64,000 nt of DNA from positions 1,798,001-1,862,000 of the forward strand of contig CM048850.1 of NCBI GenBank assembly GCA_026545225.1, given 5' to 3'. Positions within the stretch are counted from its first letter, which is position 1. Each line of letters starts with the position of its first letter. Below, in pieces: positions 10,359-23,330 of the stretch. Origin of the DNA: Cornus controversa. Its lineage: Eukaryota; Streptophyta; Magnoliopsida; Cornales; Cornaceae. Under the pieces are notes generated by a model. The model did not search any database. It saw only the letters and a list, made by a program, of their open reading frames with translations, and had not been told where the DNA came from. A program made the translations under genes and the position numbers.

Positions 10359-10494
10359 CTTACTAGGTATTAGGCGATCCCAACATACGTGGCAATCCTG
10401 ACATGCCAAATATAATGTATAGATACCTTATTAGGTATTAGGCGATATCGACACACTTGGCATTCCTAACATGCCAAATATAATGTATAGATAT
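10359..10494. repeat. 68-bp minisatellite, units 1-2
   Basis: Two units of the pattern CTTATTAGGTATTAGGCGAT ... TATAATGTATAGATAC. The first starts exactly at the end of element A and the second ends at the solo LTR. Confidence 0.9.
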
Positions 10495-11344
10495 TGTTGA
10501 ACCAATGTTTCCAACCAAGGTTATGTCAGTTATTTTGATGATAACAAAACATTATGAGTGTTAGGATTTAATGTATACTTGAGTTTGTGCTTAAACAGGT
10601 TACGTTCTAACAAGACTCAAAGTAAGACAAGAGGATCAATGGCACCTGACAAAGGTATCCAAAGCTCACATTGATCATGCCTATCTATGTTCAAAAGCTC
10701 ATATCAAGGACATGAGAAAAGGATGATGGCAATAATATCAAAGAAAGAAGACTTCACCGAATGCACATCAAGCTTAATGAAGATATTGAAGATTAGGTAG
10801 TTTACTCTTGGTGAGTGTATAGGTAATCTTTGTAAAGTTACTTTGATGTTCTCACTTGAAAGCTCTAGGACCAACGCATTTCATGCATATATTTCATAAG
10901 TCCTTAGACCATAAACAATATGCCATGTACTTTATTTATATCATTTAGAATGGTCTCTAAGAATTAGAGAAATAAAGTTTTGAACTTATATGTTTAAATC
11001 ATGAAAAGCCTTAAGTAATATTAAGAGGACTCTAATTGAAAATATATTTAATTCTCAATATTTGCATTTAGTGAATTATGAAGTCAAGGACCATTGATCA
11101 AATTAATTTATTTCATAAGGCCATAGTTGACTTTGAGGAGGTTCAAGATTGTCAAAATATTCAAAGAACCTACCACATAACTTATTTGACTCTAGGACCC
11201 AATGCAACTCATCATATCATTTTAATGGTGTCTAGACATGTAAAAATAGGACTTGATCTTCTTTGAATCATATCTTCAAAGTCCTTGATGGTTTAGGTTT
11301 TGTTTGGATGTCAAAACTCTATATTTTTCATGTTGAGCATAAAT

Positions 11345-11612
11345 CAGTCGACTTATACATTCCTATCAATTGACTTATTCGGACACAATGTTTTGGGCAT
11401 TTCTAGAATAATAAAACAATCGACTTATCAAAGTGCGTCAGTTGACTTTTGTCTTGAAATGATTTTTCAAAAAAGTCTTCTTATCAGTTGACTTATACAT
11501 TCTCATCAATCAACTAATTTGGATAAAGCATTTTTGGCATTTTTAGAGGGGTAAATCAGTCGACTTATTGAGTTTCATCAGTCAACTAATTCTCTGCATA
11601 AGTCTACTAACT
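11345..11612 (+). repeat. Array of TCAGTCGACTT-type palindromic words
   Basis: About seven words of the form ATCAGTCGACTTA or ATCAATTGACTTA are spaced 30-70 bp apart. The core GTCGAC or CAATTG is self-complementary. The array ends about 80 bp before the CTATAAATA box of this LTR. Confidence 0.75.
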
Positions 11613-11691
11613 TTACAAGAACAGATCTGAACGGCTAGTTTTTGCATTTAATGATTCCCAACCACTTCCAAATGGCTAGAATTCATTCTTG

Positions 11692-11704
11692 GGCTATAAA
11701 TACA
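11692..11704 (+). promoter_or_regulatory. TATA box of the SIRE-like LTR
   Basis: GGCTATAAATACA is the clearest TATA box in the window and lies in the expected middle part of the LTR. Confidence 0.6.
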
Positions 11705-13074
11705 CATTGTATATGTATTATACAAGTGGGAGAGACTACCAAACTCATAATTGATCATCCATTGTTGGTTAAATCTATCATTAAGCTTAAAATTCATATT
11801 CGATAGAGAAAGTCACCACACTTGACCATATTCTTCCAAAGATCAATTTATTTGTGGTATTTCATTCATCATTCTAGAGTTGAGGGTTCTTATTGATTCA
11901 TCAATTGTAATTCTAGATTTGAGAGAGCTTTGAATTTGTATATCTTGTCTATTTGAGAGACATTCATTGTACAAAATTCTTTTATTCTTAAGAGAAGAAG
12001 ACCAAGAGGTTCTCTTGTCATGGGTAGCTTGAAGAAGCTTTGTAAAGGTTTTTATCTAAGCCCAAAAAAGAGAAATGTTCATTCTTTACCTTAAAAGGAG
12101 AAAGATTGGGTAGCGCTATCTGCCCTTTAGAGTGAGCAATGATTATCTCTTAATCGTTAAAAGAGAAAGGAAGCCCAAGTCATGCGCTTAGCAAAGAAGT
12201 CTTGGTGAAGTTTTCATTGAGCAAGGAAGCCCAAATAATTCACTTGGTAATTGTACGATTTAATTTCCACCCTTAAGGAAGGCTCTATAGTGAAAACCTC
12301 AAGAAGTGCTCTTGAGGCATGGATGTAGGCAAGAGGGGACGAACCATGTAAAAATCATGGTGTTAATGTTTGCATTTCTCTATCCTTACTCTCCTTACAT
12401 TATTATGTTCATTATCTTTGTTAAATGTCTTTATGAGCTTTAATTTCATTTTAGCATTGATAGACATATATCCACTTAGATCATTTCATTCCTTTTTCAA
12501 TGAACCATTTTATGAATGAATGAGTAGCACTCCAAATGCTTGAATAATTGCCTATGTAAGTTTTACTTTTTACATCATATCCATAGGTAATTGCTCAAGT
12601 ATCATTTTGATAAGTTTACTCCTTTATTTTGCTAGCATTTATTTTATAATTATCTTTTTAATGAATGTTATTTAAATGCTTTATATGAGGAGGATGGGAT
12701 GTATGCTTGTAGTATATTAGTTGAGTTATGAAATTTATTATATTGTAAATTGATTGAGTATTTATTCGATTATCTTTTTGCCATTCAATTTGCATATCAT
12801 GTGTTTGATAAAATGTACAATCAACATTTTCACAAACTTCAAGCATAATATATTGCACTTTCATGAACACTTTATTTGTTGTATCCACTAGAACATTTAA
12901 GTGCATAATAGATATAGCATTCTCATTCCCACTTGTTGAATATATAAGTTTATCAAGTGTTTGACAAAAGTCCAAACATGCATACTTTTGTCAAAATGAG
13001 CTGAACCGAAAAAGTTTCATCGTTTGCCTATTGTCCCTATTCATCCCCCCTCTAGGGACAATTCTTGGGTAACA

Positions 13075-13246
13075 GATACCTTATTAGGTATTAGGCAATC
13101 CCGACACGCCTAACAATCCTGAAATGCCAAATATAATGTATAGATACCTTATTAGGTATTAGACGATCCCGACATGCCTGACAATCCTGACATACCAAAT
13201 ATAATGTATAGATACCTTATTAGATATTAGGCAATCTTGACACGCC
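13075..13246. repeat. 68-bp minisatellite, units 3-5 (last partial)
   Basis: It continues the 10359-10494 array after the solo LTR. Units differ by a few substitutions each. The fifth stops after about 30 bp. Confidence 0.9.
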
Positions 13247-14510
13247 TAGATAATTAACATTTAAATTAAAAAAAGCTCACATACTTAAAAGCATGCTAAT
13301 TAATATCATGTAAATTTATTAATTTAAACAAATAAAAAAAATCATAACATACTATGAATGTAAATGAGTTTATCATACTCCCATAAACTGTTTTAAATAC
13401 CATACAATTAATCAAGAACATTTATTCAAGCAAAAAATAATTAAAGGAAATTAAACAATTATTAAAAAGAAAACCCCACAATAAAGTCAACACCTCTTGT
13501 TAAACCTCAAGTATCTAAACCTAGCTCTAATCCTAGGTTTCCATGGAACATCTGTTTTTAAAAGTCTTAAATTAAATTTTTGAAATTTTCTGGAATTTTC
13601 GGTATTTAAAAAATATTTTCCAAATAAAAGAAAATGAAAACCCAATTTTGAGGCATACTTTTAAAACCAATTTAACCATGAGGGAAGCTTATTTATACTT
13701 GAAATTTAAAACCCAAGTGTATTCTGTCCCTAAAAGGTTACCTAATTTTTTTTATAATTTTCTGAAAATTTTAAAATATTTCCAAAATAAAAGGAAATAA
13801 AAATCTAGTTTTGAGACACACTTTTTATGTTACTTTAACCACAAGGAAACCTCATTTTGACTTGATATTTAAAACGCAACTGCATTCTATTCCCAAAGAT
13901 TACCCAATTTTGTTTAGAATTTTCAGAAATTTAAAAGAAATTTTAAAATTTATTTTTCCTATTTTTCTAATTTAAAAATCAATTTTAAAATTTTTCAAAA
14001 AAATATAAAAATGTCCCGGACTGGGCCCAAAGTGGCCTAGTGTGTGGGCTCGACGAGTGGGACCCAACAGACCTTTCCAGTCCCCAATCGGTGGCGCACG
14101 CGCCCCCATATACAAGCGCCCCCACATTTTTTCTTTTTTTATTTTCTTTGTTTTTTCTTCTTCTTCTTCTTCCTTCTTTTTTCTGCAACTCTTTCCAACA
14201 ACGTGACTTCAAACGGTAGCTATTTTTCCGGCCACTTCCAAGCATCGACTTGTGCGTATGAATATACCATTGAACTCGTCTCGATTTAAGCTATGCATTG
14301 GTACCAAAATCACCCCCTCTTGCATCCTAAATAAAAAATGCCCAATTTCAAGTTTCAAAAAATCTAAAATTTTGAACTCAATTTCCTGTAAATTTACTAA
14401 CGGTTTGTAACCAAAATTTCAAGGATTACTCGGGGAAGCAAGATCTACCTATTAATTGGAAGAAAAATCCTCAAAAATGATGAATACAATAAACTCAATT
14501 TCATGTTCGT

Positions 14511-14543
<33 letters not shown>

Positions 14544-14702
14544 CACTCGCCTATACAGTCATATAACATGCATATACATATGCAAAAATACCCTATAACA
14601 GTACCACACCCCCAGATTCTTCATGTTTAATTCACAGAATTACCCTTAGCATGCGTAATCATTTAATTTCATAATTAAATACATAAAAAATATTTCAGCA
14701 AC

Positions 14703-14705
<3 letters not shown>

Positions 14706-14736
<31 letters not shown>
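14706..14736. repeat. (TA)n microsatellite
   Basis: An uninterrupted TA run in the Tekay-like LTR fragment. A short CA/TA run lies at 14511-14540. Confidence 0.9.
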
Positions 14737-14739
<3 letters not shown>

Positions 14740-15205
14740 TACATATTCAAAGGAGAAGAAAAGAGTTCGAACTTGCCTTGTGATGTTGCGCAAAATCACA
14801 TTTTCTCCCTTTTCCTAGTGTCTACCATTTTCTCCCTGTCTGTGCATAGAAACTATTTTTTTTTTCTCTTATTTAATATTCCTAAATAATTAAACTAATA
14901 AGTATAAAATATTTAGTCCACCTATATATAAATATATATAGAACCCAACCCAATCTGCTAAAAATTTAAAATAAAAGAACATGTAGCCCGAAAACTTATA
15001 TATTTTTATTTAAAATAAAAACTACATTAAAAACAAATAATTCACACATAATTAAAAAATAAATCAACACCTAGAAACAATTCAAACATCCACATTAAAC
15101 AAATAAATAGGCATTGACAAAATTAAAATTTTTTTTAAATAATTAAAACCCAATTAAATAATAAAAACTCAATTTAAATATTCTCAAAATTTACGGGGTA
15201 TTACA

Positions 15206-16854
15206 GTATGGTGGTTCCATAGATGGTGGGTGATGGTAGTTTTTCGGTAGTGGAGTTGGGCTCTCATGGCTGGTTGGTTATGGGTTTTTGGTTGTGTGTC
15301 TCTTGGTTATACATGGCTGGGTCTTCTTCATTTGGGCAACCGATTGTGGTTGATGGTGGTGTTAGGCAGAGGCTATTTGCGCTTGTAGTAGAGGTGGTTC
15401 CACGGGTTGGGTTCACGACTGGGTTGTAGATGGTGATGGCAGCCGTTTGGGATGGTAATGGTGCACAGTTTTGTGAATCTTTGATGCTCCATAGGTTGAC
15501 CACTTAGTGTAGGTGGTGTTGGGGATTGCTTGGGCTATTATTGGGTGCTAGAATGGGACTACTCATACATAGTAAGGGCTGTTTCGCAGCCATAGGTTTT
15601 GTTTATGGATGGCCTTAGGTGGTGTCAATTTCAATGGTGATAGAGGTGAAGGGGTTGGTTCACAGCTTGTGTGAGCTTAGGAAGTACATGAATTGTGGTA
15701 GCATGGATGATGGGTCCTTGCATATGGGTTGCATGATTTGATTTTATCGGATATAATGTGCTTAGAATTGGGTCGATTTAAATTTGGGCTACCATGGAAA
15801 GTGAGTTATATAGACTTTTGGATTGAAAATGGGCTTAACATTTGGGCTTGATGCTGGGCTCAAAATAGGTTGGAGAAATTTTGAAATTGGATTGCAATGG
15901 GGTTTGAGCTTGGCAATGATGGTTTGGTCTTAGAATGTGAATTGGCCCAAAGATTGAAATTAGTGAAAATGATGGATAAATTAGTTGGGCTTGTTGATGA
16001 TGGGTCAGTTGGAAGGTGGTTAAGTTGGATCAGTTGTGTGGGCTACGACACGAGACTAGACCGAAATTGGATATAGGCCGCTTTACAGGCACGGACTCAT
16101 TAAAAGTGGGACCTAAGGCAAGTTGATTCTTACCTCTATCTCTTACGTATATTTATTTATGTTGTGATTTACATATGTTCCTTTAATTGTTCATATGTGG
16201 TAATTATATATATATATATATAAAGGTGATTATTGTGTATACGTATATATACGTGGGATGTGACTATATATGTATATATATATATGTTGAAAATGAAAGC
16301 ATGATATGTAAATGCTTGTTTACATTGTGATATGTATATGGTATAAATTAAAACCATGCAAAGTATGCTAAATAATGATCTGTTTAGCCAAGCGTTGTCT
16401 TGTATGCATATGGGGTTTTAAGCATGAATTTGAATATATATGTAATTATATATTGATGTAGTGGTGGAAATGCATGCTAAATATGATTATAGCATTGACG
16501 AGTATTTGAAAAGCATGAACATGATATGCCAAGTGTTATACACGTCTTTATTAAATATATGGGTGAAAGAATATATATGTGGTTATATATTATGATTGTA
16601 ATACATATACTTGTAGTAAATGCATGCATTGAGTGATAGCATGATTATCACCTACTAAGTTGGAGAACGGTAGGCATATAGGGCTTATATGTAGGATTTG
16701 ACACATACATGATTATATGTGGGTTATGTAAAGGGAAATACATGCTATATACTTTTAAAACTAGCTGGTGCATTGAGATAGCATGAAATAAAATGCTTGA
16801 TTATATATGTATCCACATTGCATATATGGGAGGAAAATGACATATAAGTGATTA
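15206..16854 (+). mobile_element. LTR fragment of the E family
   Basis: It aligns with the middle of the solo LTR E1 (about 3560-5110): GGCAAGTTGATTCTTRCCTC, then TCATATGTGG, then AATGCATGCTA. It starts abruptly after the LTR end at 15205 and stops at GTGATTA, where SIRE-like sequence begins. Missing ends are explained by the neighbouring insertions. Confidence 0.7.
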
Positions 16855-17378
16855 TGAAGAACCTAGAGGGGGAGAGGGTGAATAGGTTCTATGATTTTTC
16901 TTCTAAATATTGTAAGTGTGGTTGGAAAATGCAATCACACAATTATGGACACAAGGATTTATAGAAGAAAATCCGAGGGTGGGGTAAAAAATCTCTTCGA
17001 ACTGAGCTCCATTATGTCTGAAAGGTTAGTACAGTAATTCTCTCAATCACTCTCTCACTCACCCAACTTACCACATAGTCACTCCAACTCTCAACCCAGT
17101 TCATAGCCTCCCTAGGCCTAAACCACTGTCACCAAATCTCACAACAACTTTTTTGCTTTCAACCCAGCCCAGGCTTCCCAAAGCACAAACTATCTCTCAC
17201 CAAACCTCACCACAATCACTCACACTCCCCCTGTCCAAAATATCCCAATACTTGGACTATATATAATGATAGTGGAGTCAATTCAATGTACTGAGCAACA
17301 ACTCTTCAAGCTTTGATTATTGGTCTTCAAAGGTCCAGCTTGATAATGTCACAAACACTTGACTTCTTTGCAGATAAT
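16855..17378 (-). mobile_element. SIRE-like LTR sequence, minus strand, part 1
   Basis: TGAAGAACCTAGAGGGGG, then GGTGAATAGG, is the reverse complement of a typical SIRE-type LTR end. GACACAAGGATTTATAG, also common in this LTR type, follows. It is interrupted by element D at 17379 and probably continues at 28143. The family call rests on short motifs only. Confidence 0.4.
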
Positions 17379-18900
17379 TGATAGGCATTGAATGTTACGC
17401 ATTCTAGCCTCTTAACTTATGTATTTTATTCTCTTAGTGATAGATTATTTTGTGATTTTACTTTGTTTTAGTGTTTTCTGTATTTTCAGGGCCTTAATGA
17501 TTATTTCAGTTAAAATCGTGATTTTGGGCTTTTAAAGATGACATGCAAGATGGTTAGATGAAGCCTACATCAAAGGGATCTATTGAACTCCATATTTTAA
17601 CTCAAATCAGCCCAAGAAAGAGGTCTAAGAGAATTATAAGTGCTTAAGAAGGTTTCGGGCCTGAAGCCCAAATCTGTGCATAATACAATCTTAATCCCGT
17701 TTTAGAAAATGGACCAGAAGTATTCTTTCCGAGCCTCAAATCGACATTATTTCCACAAAGGGTTGAACGAAATTTGATTCTGCACACTTTTGTATTTCAC
17801 AAAAATTCCGTAAATCAGACTTCTAGTGGGTCAAAAGTTGAGCCGAAGTCAGCAGAAAAAACCCACCTGATTAGTGCTACGGGAAACCCTAATTTATTCC
17901 TAATTGGATTAGGACTTTGGTGTATTCTCTTGGGGAATAAAGTGAAGACTTGGAGGCTGAATTGAGGAGATTAGAGACAGAGAGAACAGAGCTTGGAGAG
18001 TCTGAGAAGGCTAAGAAGAGAACAGAAACATAATTGCAGAGCCATTGGAGAACGAAGTCATACGCGTAATTCAGAAAGATGATGTCTTCTTCCTCAACAG
18101 TTGAAGCTTCTTCTTCTACCATGAGCGGCTAGTTTATCCACTAGGGTTTTGATGTAGCCCTAACAAAGCATCAATGGTTTGATTGTTTTAATTATTGGGG
18201 ACCTTTATATACATGCATAGATTGTGTAATTCAGAGGATTCTTATTATAGAATTGAGCAATAAAAGTCTTGTAAATTCAGTTTCAATGATTTCTTATCTT
18301 GTCTTAGATATTTAGTTGTTGTTATTGAACTCAATCTCTCTTGTTTTCTGTGATTATGAGAGCGATTATTACACAATGGTAATCACTGAATATATTGTTA
18401 AGAGCTTTGATGGATTATGCCTAGAGAAGATGAACCATACTGCACCCTAGATTAGAGTAGTTAGGCAGATGGCCCATGCCAATCGAAGATAGTCCATGGC
18501 TTAGCCTTAATCATATGTTATCTTCTTGACGGATGAAGGTGAGCTTGTAGCCACCGACACCATGTATGCATGATGTAATTCCCCATAGTTGATTCAATTG
18601 ACCATTGATTGTGGAGTTAGTGGTGAAGTCAAACACCCTAGATTTCTCTCCAATTATCTTCACTATCTTGTTTACTTTGATTTATTCTATTTTATCTTTT
18701 TAATTAATTTAGTTTAAAAATCAGAATTCTTTTCTTGATAAATTTAATTAGAATTAATTCAGTATTCCAACTCAACAGACCATAATCCCTGAGGTACGAT
18801 ACCCCTTTCGATAGCCCTATTCTGCAAAGAATTCGTTCTATTGCGAAGTGTGGTAATTTTTAATTGATATACTTTTTGAGTCACACTCACACACGAATCA
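17379..18900 (+). repeat. 5' LTR of D (1522 bp)
   Basis: Bounded by the ATAAT target copy on the left and by the primer-binding site 5 bp to the right. It pairs with 26622-28142 along its whole length. Confidence 0.95.
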
Positions 18901-18905
18901 ATTTT

Positions 18906-18923
18906 TGGCGCCGTTGCCGGGGA
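18906..18923 (+). promoter_or_regulatory. Primer-binding site of D (tRNA-Asp)
   Basis: TGGCGCCGTTGCCGGGGA is complementary to the 3' end of plant tRNA-Asp including CCA, the primer normally used by Athila-type elements. Confidence 0.9.
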
Positions 18924-19046
18924 TTATCTATTTGATTGATTGGATTTTACAAAATTAATTTCAATTGGATTTTTAGTTTAGGAAATTTTTATATTTTATT
19001 TTTAATTTTGTTTTTGTTTTCTTTTTCAGGTGCTTTTTGCTAATAT

Positions 19047-20792
19047 ATGCAAGGTCATTGTTCTGTAGCTGATCCTTTGATACCTCTTGATCCTGAGCCT
19101 GAACGTACTCTTAGACAACAGAGGAACATCCCTGTTGATACCATTGTGCAAGAGGAAGAAATAATTAAAGACATGGCAGAAGAGAGGAATAACAACCTTG
19201 TTCCTAATGCTGATGGAGAAAGAGCTAGATTGCTGAGGGACTACTATGTTCCTGAGACATATACCTCGCCAGCAGGTTTTCAACTACCCAATGTCACAGC
19301 ACAGAATTATGAGATCAAGTCCAGCATTATTCAAATGCTCACATCTTATTTTGGGTTGACTCAAGAAGACCCTTACAAGCATCTGGATGACTTCATTGAA
19401 GTGTGCTCAACTACAAAAATTCACAACTTCTCTGAAGATGCTTTCAGAATGACACTTTTTCCATTCTCTCTGAAAGACAAAGCAAAGTATTGGTTCAATT
19501 CTCTACCGGCTGGTTCTGTCATGACTTGGACTCAGATGCAACATGAGTTTCTCAAGAAGTTTTTTCCGATAGGGAAGACCAATCAGTTCAGACGTGCTAT
19601 CACCGGTTTCTCCCAACATGAGGGGGAACAATTTTATGAGACATGGGAAAGATTCAAGGACCTTCTTAGGAAGTGTCCCCATCATCAAGTTCCTAAGTGG
19701 CAACTAGTGTAGAGTTTTCATGAAGGGCTCACATAAGCCAACAGACAGATGGTTGATGCGTCGTGTGGAGGTACTTTTATGTTGAAGAGTGAAGAAGAGG
19801 CATGGACCTAATTTGAAAATCTTAGTGACAACTCTCTACAACATGTGTCCTCTACTCGTTCTAGCAGACCTGCCACTACAAGGAAAACTGATGTGATTTT
19901 TGAGGTTGGTGCTTCAGAAGCTATGCCAACTGATATTGAGTTAATTGCACAGAAGGTGGTAGCAATTATGGCTGCCAATCAAACTCCTTCTGCTTCAAAT
20001 TCTTCATTGCTAGGCCCTTGTGAGTTTTGCTCTAGTCCTATGCATAATGTGAGTAATTGTCCTTCAATGGGGCAATTTTCTGATGGTCAACATGAGCAAG
20101 TTCAAGCGACTTTCACTAGACCAATGAATCCTCCATGAGGTAATACTTACAATCCCACATGGAGGAATCACCCTGGTTTTTCTTACAGTAATCAAGGGGC
20201 AGCAATGCAACCATCATATCAACCTAGGACTTTTGTGCCTCAACAACAATTTCAAACACAAAGTCCTATGGCCCAAAGAATTTCTGCTATTGAAGACAAG
20301 CTGACTCTTACCTTGTCTAAATTTGACAAGCTTGATTCTCTTATAGAGACAGTGCAAGCTACTGCAGCAACAGTACAATCTACAGTTCAGCTAGTGCACT
20401 CGCATTCTCAATCCATTGCCAAACTGAAATCTCAGTTTGGACAGCTTGCTAATTCATTATGTAGAAGAGAAGAAGGGAAGCTCCCTAGTCAACCAATTGC
20501 TAATCCAAGAGGGATGCAAGCTTCCACAAGTAACCCACACCATGAGCAAGTTCAAGCTATTACCACTTTGAGGAGTGGGAAAATAATTGATAATAAAGTG
20601 GGTGAGAAGAAAGAAGAAGAAAAAGTGACCACAAGTCCAAGTGCTGAAATTCCTTATGAGCCCAAGGCTCCTTTCCCACAACGTTTCCTTGAAGCATCTA
20701 AATTGGGGAAGCAAGGGGACAAGTTGCATGACATGATGGAGGTGTTTCGACAAGTGAAGATTAATTTGCCACTCCTTGATGCCATCAATTAA
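19047..20792 (+). pseudogene. gag region of D
   Basis: Gag forms the particle that packages element RNA. The N-terminal part shows the plant retrotransposon gag core (DDFIEVCSTTKI, then AKYWFNSLPAGSV, TWTQMQHEFLKKFFP and GEQFYETWERFKDLLRKCP). A CCHC zinc knuckle (C-x2-C-x4-H-x4-C) lies near 20019-20060. A Gln/Pro-rich stretch with a helical region follows (20205-20470), then a lysine- and glutamate-rich tail. The region is broken. Confidence 0.85.
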
Positions 20793-20813
20793 ATTCCTCC
20801 TTATGCGAAATTT

Positions 20814-21422
20814 TTGAAGGACTTGTGCACTCAGAAAAGGTGTTCTAAAAGCCATGTGCCAAAGAAAGTGATGCTGCCACAACAAGTAAGTTTGATAATT
20901 CAGAAGTGTACCCCTCCCAAGTACAAAGATCCTAGTGCTCCAACTATCTCATATATTATTGGGGAGCACCATGTGGATAAAGCTCTTCTTGATTTGGGTG
21001 CAAGTGTGAATTTGTTACCCTATTTAGTTTACTTACAATTGAGCTTAGGAGAATTGAAGCCTACCTCGGTGGTATTGCAATTTGCAGACAGATCAACAAA
21101 GCAGCCCCGAGGAATCATAGAAGACGTGCTCATTAAAGTGGACAAGTTCTACTTTCCTGTTGATTTCATTGTACTTGACACTGAGCCAGTTCACAATCCG
21201 AAGAGGCACATTCCAGTGATCCTTGGTCGACCTTTCTTAGCTACTGCTGATGCTTGCATAAATTGTAGGTCGGGGATCATGGACATTTCATTTGGCAACA
21301 TAAAGGTTAAACTTAATATTTTCAATGCTGTTGAGAAACCTCCAGATCAGACTGATGTTTTCTTCATGAACTCTGAAGATGTGGTTGAATCTACAAATGA
21401 AATAAGGGTGTACGAAAAATAG
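20814..21422 (+). pseudogene. Aspartic protease region of D
   Basis: This matches the Athila-type retropepsin that follows gag: LLDLGASVNLLP near 20990-21020 at the active-site position, a flap-side stretch around VDFIVLD, and the conserved ILGRPFLATADA (about 21210-21250). The enzyme processes the polyprotein. It is part of a broken element. Confidence 0.75.
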
Positions 21423-21434
21423 AAGGAGAAGAAG

Positions 21435-22841
21435 ATGTTTGAAGATCAATTTTCTACCATGGTGGTAACTTCTGTATGCACTACACTTCCCAAAACACTT
21501 CAGAGGGAGCAATTGTTTGGAGTGTCCGATAACTCCACACCATGGTATGCAGATATTGTGAATTATTTGGCCACGAGAAAAGTGCCAAGAGACTGGACCA
21601 AGCGAGAACGTGATCGATTCTTCTCTAAAGTTCATCATTACTTTTGGGAGGATCCAGAGTTATTTAAATACTGTCCAGATCAGATTATTCGGCGATGTGT
21701 CCTAGACCATGAGTTTTAAGATATTCTCAAGTTCTGCCACTCATTGGTATGTGGAGGCCATTTCAGTGCAAGGAAGACAGCAGCAAAGGTACTTCAATGT
21801 GGATTCTTTTGGCCTTCTCTGTTTCATGATGCATATATTTTCTGTAAAACTTATGATCGTTGTCAAAGATTGGGTTTAATGTCGAGGCGAGATATGATGC
21901 CGATGAGCCCCATTCTGGTGGTTGAGATTTTTGATGTTTGGGGAATTGATTTTATGGGACCCTTTCCACCTTCTTTTGGCTACGAATACATTCTGGTTGG
22001 TGTGGACTATGTTTCCAAATGGGTGGAGGCCATTGCAACTCGAACCAATGATCACAAGGTGGTAATCAAATTCATGCATGAGAATATTCTTAGTCGATTC
22101 GGAATTCCTCGAGCCTTGATCAGTGATGGTGGTTCTCACTTTTGCAATAAATTCTTGAGAAGTCTGCTTGCTAAATATTCAGTGACACATAAGGTGGCGA
22201 CACTTTATCATCCTCAGACAAGTGGGCAAGTAGAGTTGTCCAACCGAGAAATTAAGCATGTTCTCGAGAAGACAGTGAGACCGGATCAAAGAGATTGGTC
22301 ATTGCGACTGAGTGAGGCACTATGGGCATATCGGACTGCTTACAAGACTCCTATCGGTATGTCACCATATCGGTTGGTGTATGGGAAAGCATGTCATCTT
22401 CCAGTAGAGATCAAGCATAAGGCACTCTGGGCAATTCAAAAATTTAATTTCGATGCAAAAAGAGCTGGGGAAGAGAGGAAGTTGCAATTGAATGAATTAG
22501 AAGAGTTTAGACGTGATGCTTATGAAAGTTCACGAATTTACAAAGAGAGGACAAAGGCATTTCATGATCGACATATCTCACGAAAGTCCTTCTCTCCAGG
22601 TGATAAAGTGTGGCTCTTCAATTCCAAGGTTCGGTTGTTTCCCAGAAAATTGCGTTCAAGGTGGGATGGACCATTCCAAGTGATTTCGGTTTTTCCTCAT
22701 GGAGCTGTGAAAATTCAAAGCTTTCGAGATAATACTTTGATGAAAGTAAATGGCCAAAGGTTGAAGCATTGTGTGGAAGGATGTGTACCAAGAAGAGACG
22801 TAGAGTCCGTCGACTTGACGGATCCCGTCTATCCAACTTAA
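21435..22841 (+). pseudogene. Integrase region of D
   Basis: It begins with the stretch common just before Athila integrase (PWYADIVNYLATRKVP, then HYFWEDPELFKYCPDQIIRRC). Then come the zinc-binding region, the catalytic core ([14 protein letters not shown] near 21940, GGSHFCNKF near 22135, YHPQTSGQ near 22210), [16 protein letters not shown] and the C-terminal module (SRWDGPFQV). It is homologous to 1-648 in element A. It is a fossil, broken. Confidence 0.85.
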
Positions 22842-23084
22842 TCCCTTCGGAGAGTTGATCGTCCCCTACGGACGTTAAAATGTAGGTTCTGTATGTATTT
22901 TTATACTTTATTTTCTTTAGTTTTCTTTGATTTTAATTTTTAGTTTTAGTTTTCTTAAGTTTTTCTTCAATTCTAGTTGCGTTTTAATGTTTTTTCTTTG
23001 AGTTTTTGATGTATAAGTTACTTCCGGAGGATGCCAAGAGGTGTACCGAGGTATTTGGACTCAAGACGGGTAAAAAATTGTGCT
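22842..23084 (+). other. Spacer after integrase in D
   Basis: Non-coding, with a T-rich run (22885-23010). The sequence around CCTACGGACGTTAAAATGTAGG recalls the equivalent spacer of A. No gene seen. Confidence 0.5.
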
Positions 23085-23281
23085 CTCGGTCGACCTTGGG
23101 AGATGGAGACTCAAAAATATCAAGTCTCGGTCGACCTTGGGCGATGGAGGGTCCAGCAGGGTACCAGAAGGGGGATCGATCGCCCCATTGGAGGGGGATC
23201 GATCGCCCCAGGATTTTTTAAAGAGGAACCCACCAGCAGGTGGGCGATCGATCGCCCACCCTAGGGGGGATTGATCGCCCA
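23085..23281 (+). repeat. Palindrome array in D (CGATCGATCG and GGTCGACC words)
   Basis: Two CTCGGTCGACCTTGGG words are followed by four GATCGATCGCCC words, including the perfect palindrome GGGCGATCGATCGCCC. It occupies the same place (between integrase and third ORF) as the TCGATYRATCGA array of A, with a different sequence. TATTTAAA follows about 32 bp later. Confidence 0.88.
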
Positions 23282-23304
23282 AGGTTAAATGTGGGCTCCC
23301 GAAA

Positions 23305-23330
23305 TTTCTTGGTATTTAAAGCCTCCTTAT
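23305..23330 (+). promoter_or_regulatory. TATA-like box (TATTTAAA) ahead of the third ORF of D
   Basis: TATTTAAA at 23313-23320 matches 1211-1218 in A in both sequence and position relative to the palindrome array. Donor-like sites follow at about 23419 (TTGGTGAGTATT) and 23530 (AAAGTAAGTGAA). Confidence 0.4.

Larger units (their letters stand above)
10495..13074 (+). mobile_element. Solo LTR, SIRE-like Ty1/Copia, 2580 bp
   Basis: It starts TGTTGAACCAATG, with ATTTTGATGATAACAAAAC soon after, as in many SIRE LTRs. It ends CCCCTCTAGGGACAATTC then GGGTAACA. The flanks are GATAT (10490-10494) and GATAC (13075-13079), an imperfect 5-bp target duplication. Other family marks are a CTATAAATA box (11694-11702), GATGTAGGCAAGAGG followed by GAACCATGTAAAAATC, and the Copia-type pre-end CCCCCCTCTAG. 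It contains no coding region. Confidence 0.7.
10359..15205 (-). mobile_element. Minus-strand Tekay-like LTR fragment, AT-rich
   Basis: Read on the minus strand it begins at 15205 with TGTAATACCCCGTAAATTTT, a typical start of Tekay/Del-type LTRs. It runs left through AT-rich sequence, a TA microsatellite, a CT/GA tract near 14130-14180 and a 68-bp minisatellite, and meets element A at 10359. A SIRE-like solo LTR splits it at 10495-13074. No coding region is visible. The left end is beyond element A, outside the window. Confidence 0.55.

Noticed and set aside
15206-15210. GTATG as target duplication of the LTR ending at 15205
   Set aside because: The other end of that LTR lies beyond element A and outside the window, so it cannot be verified.
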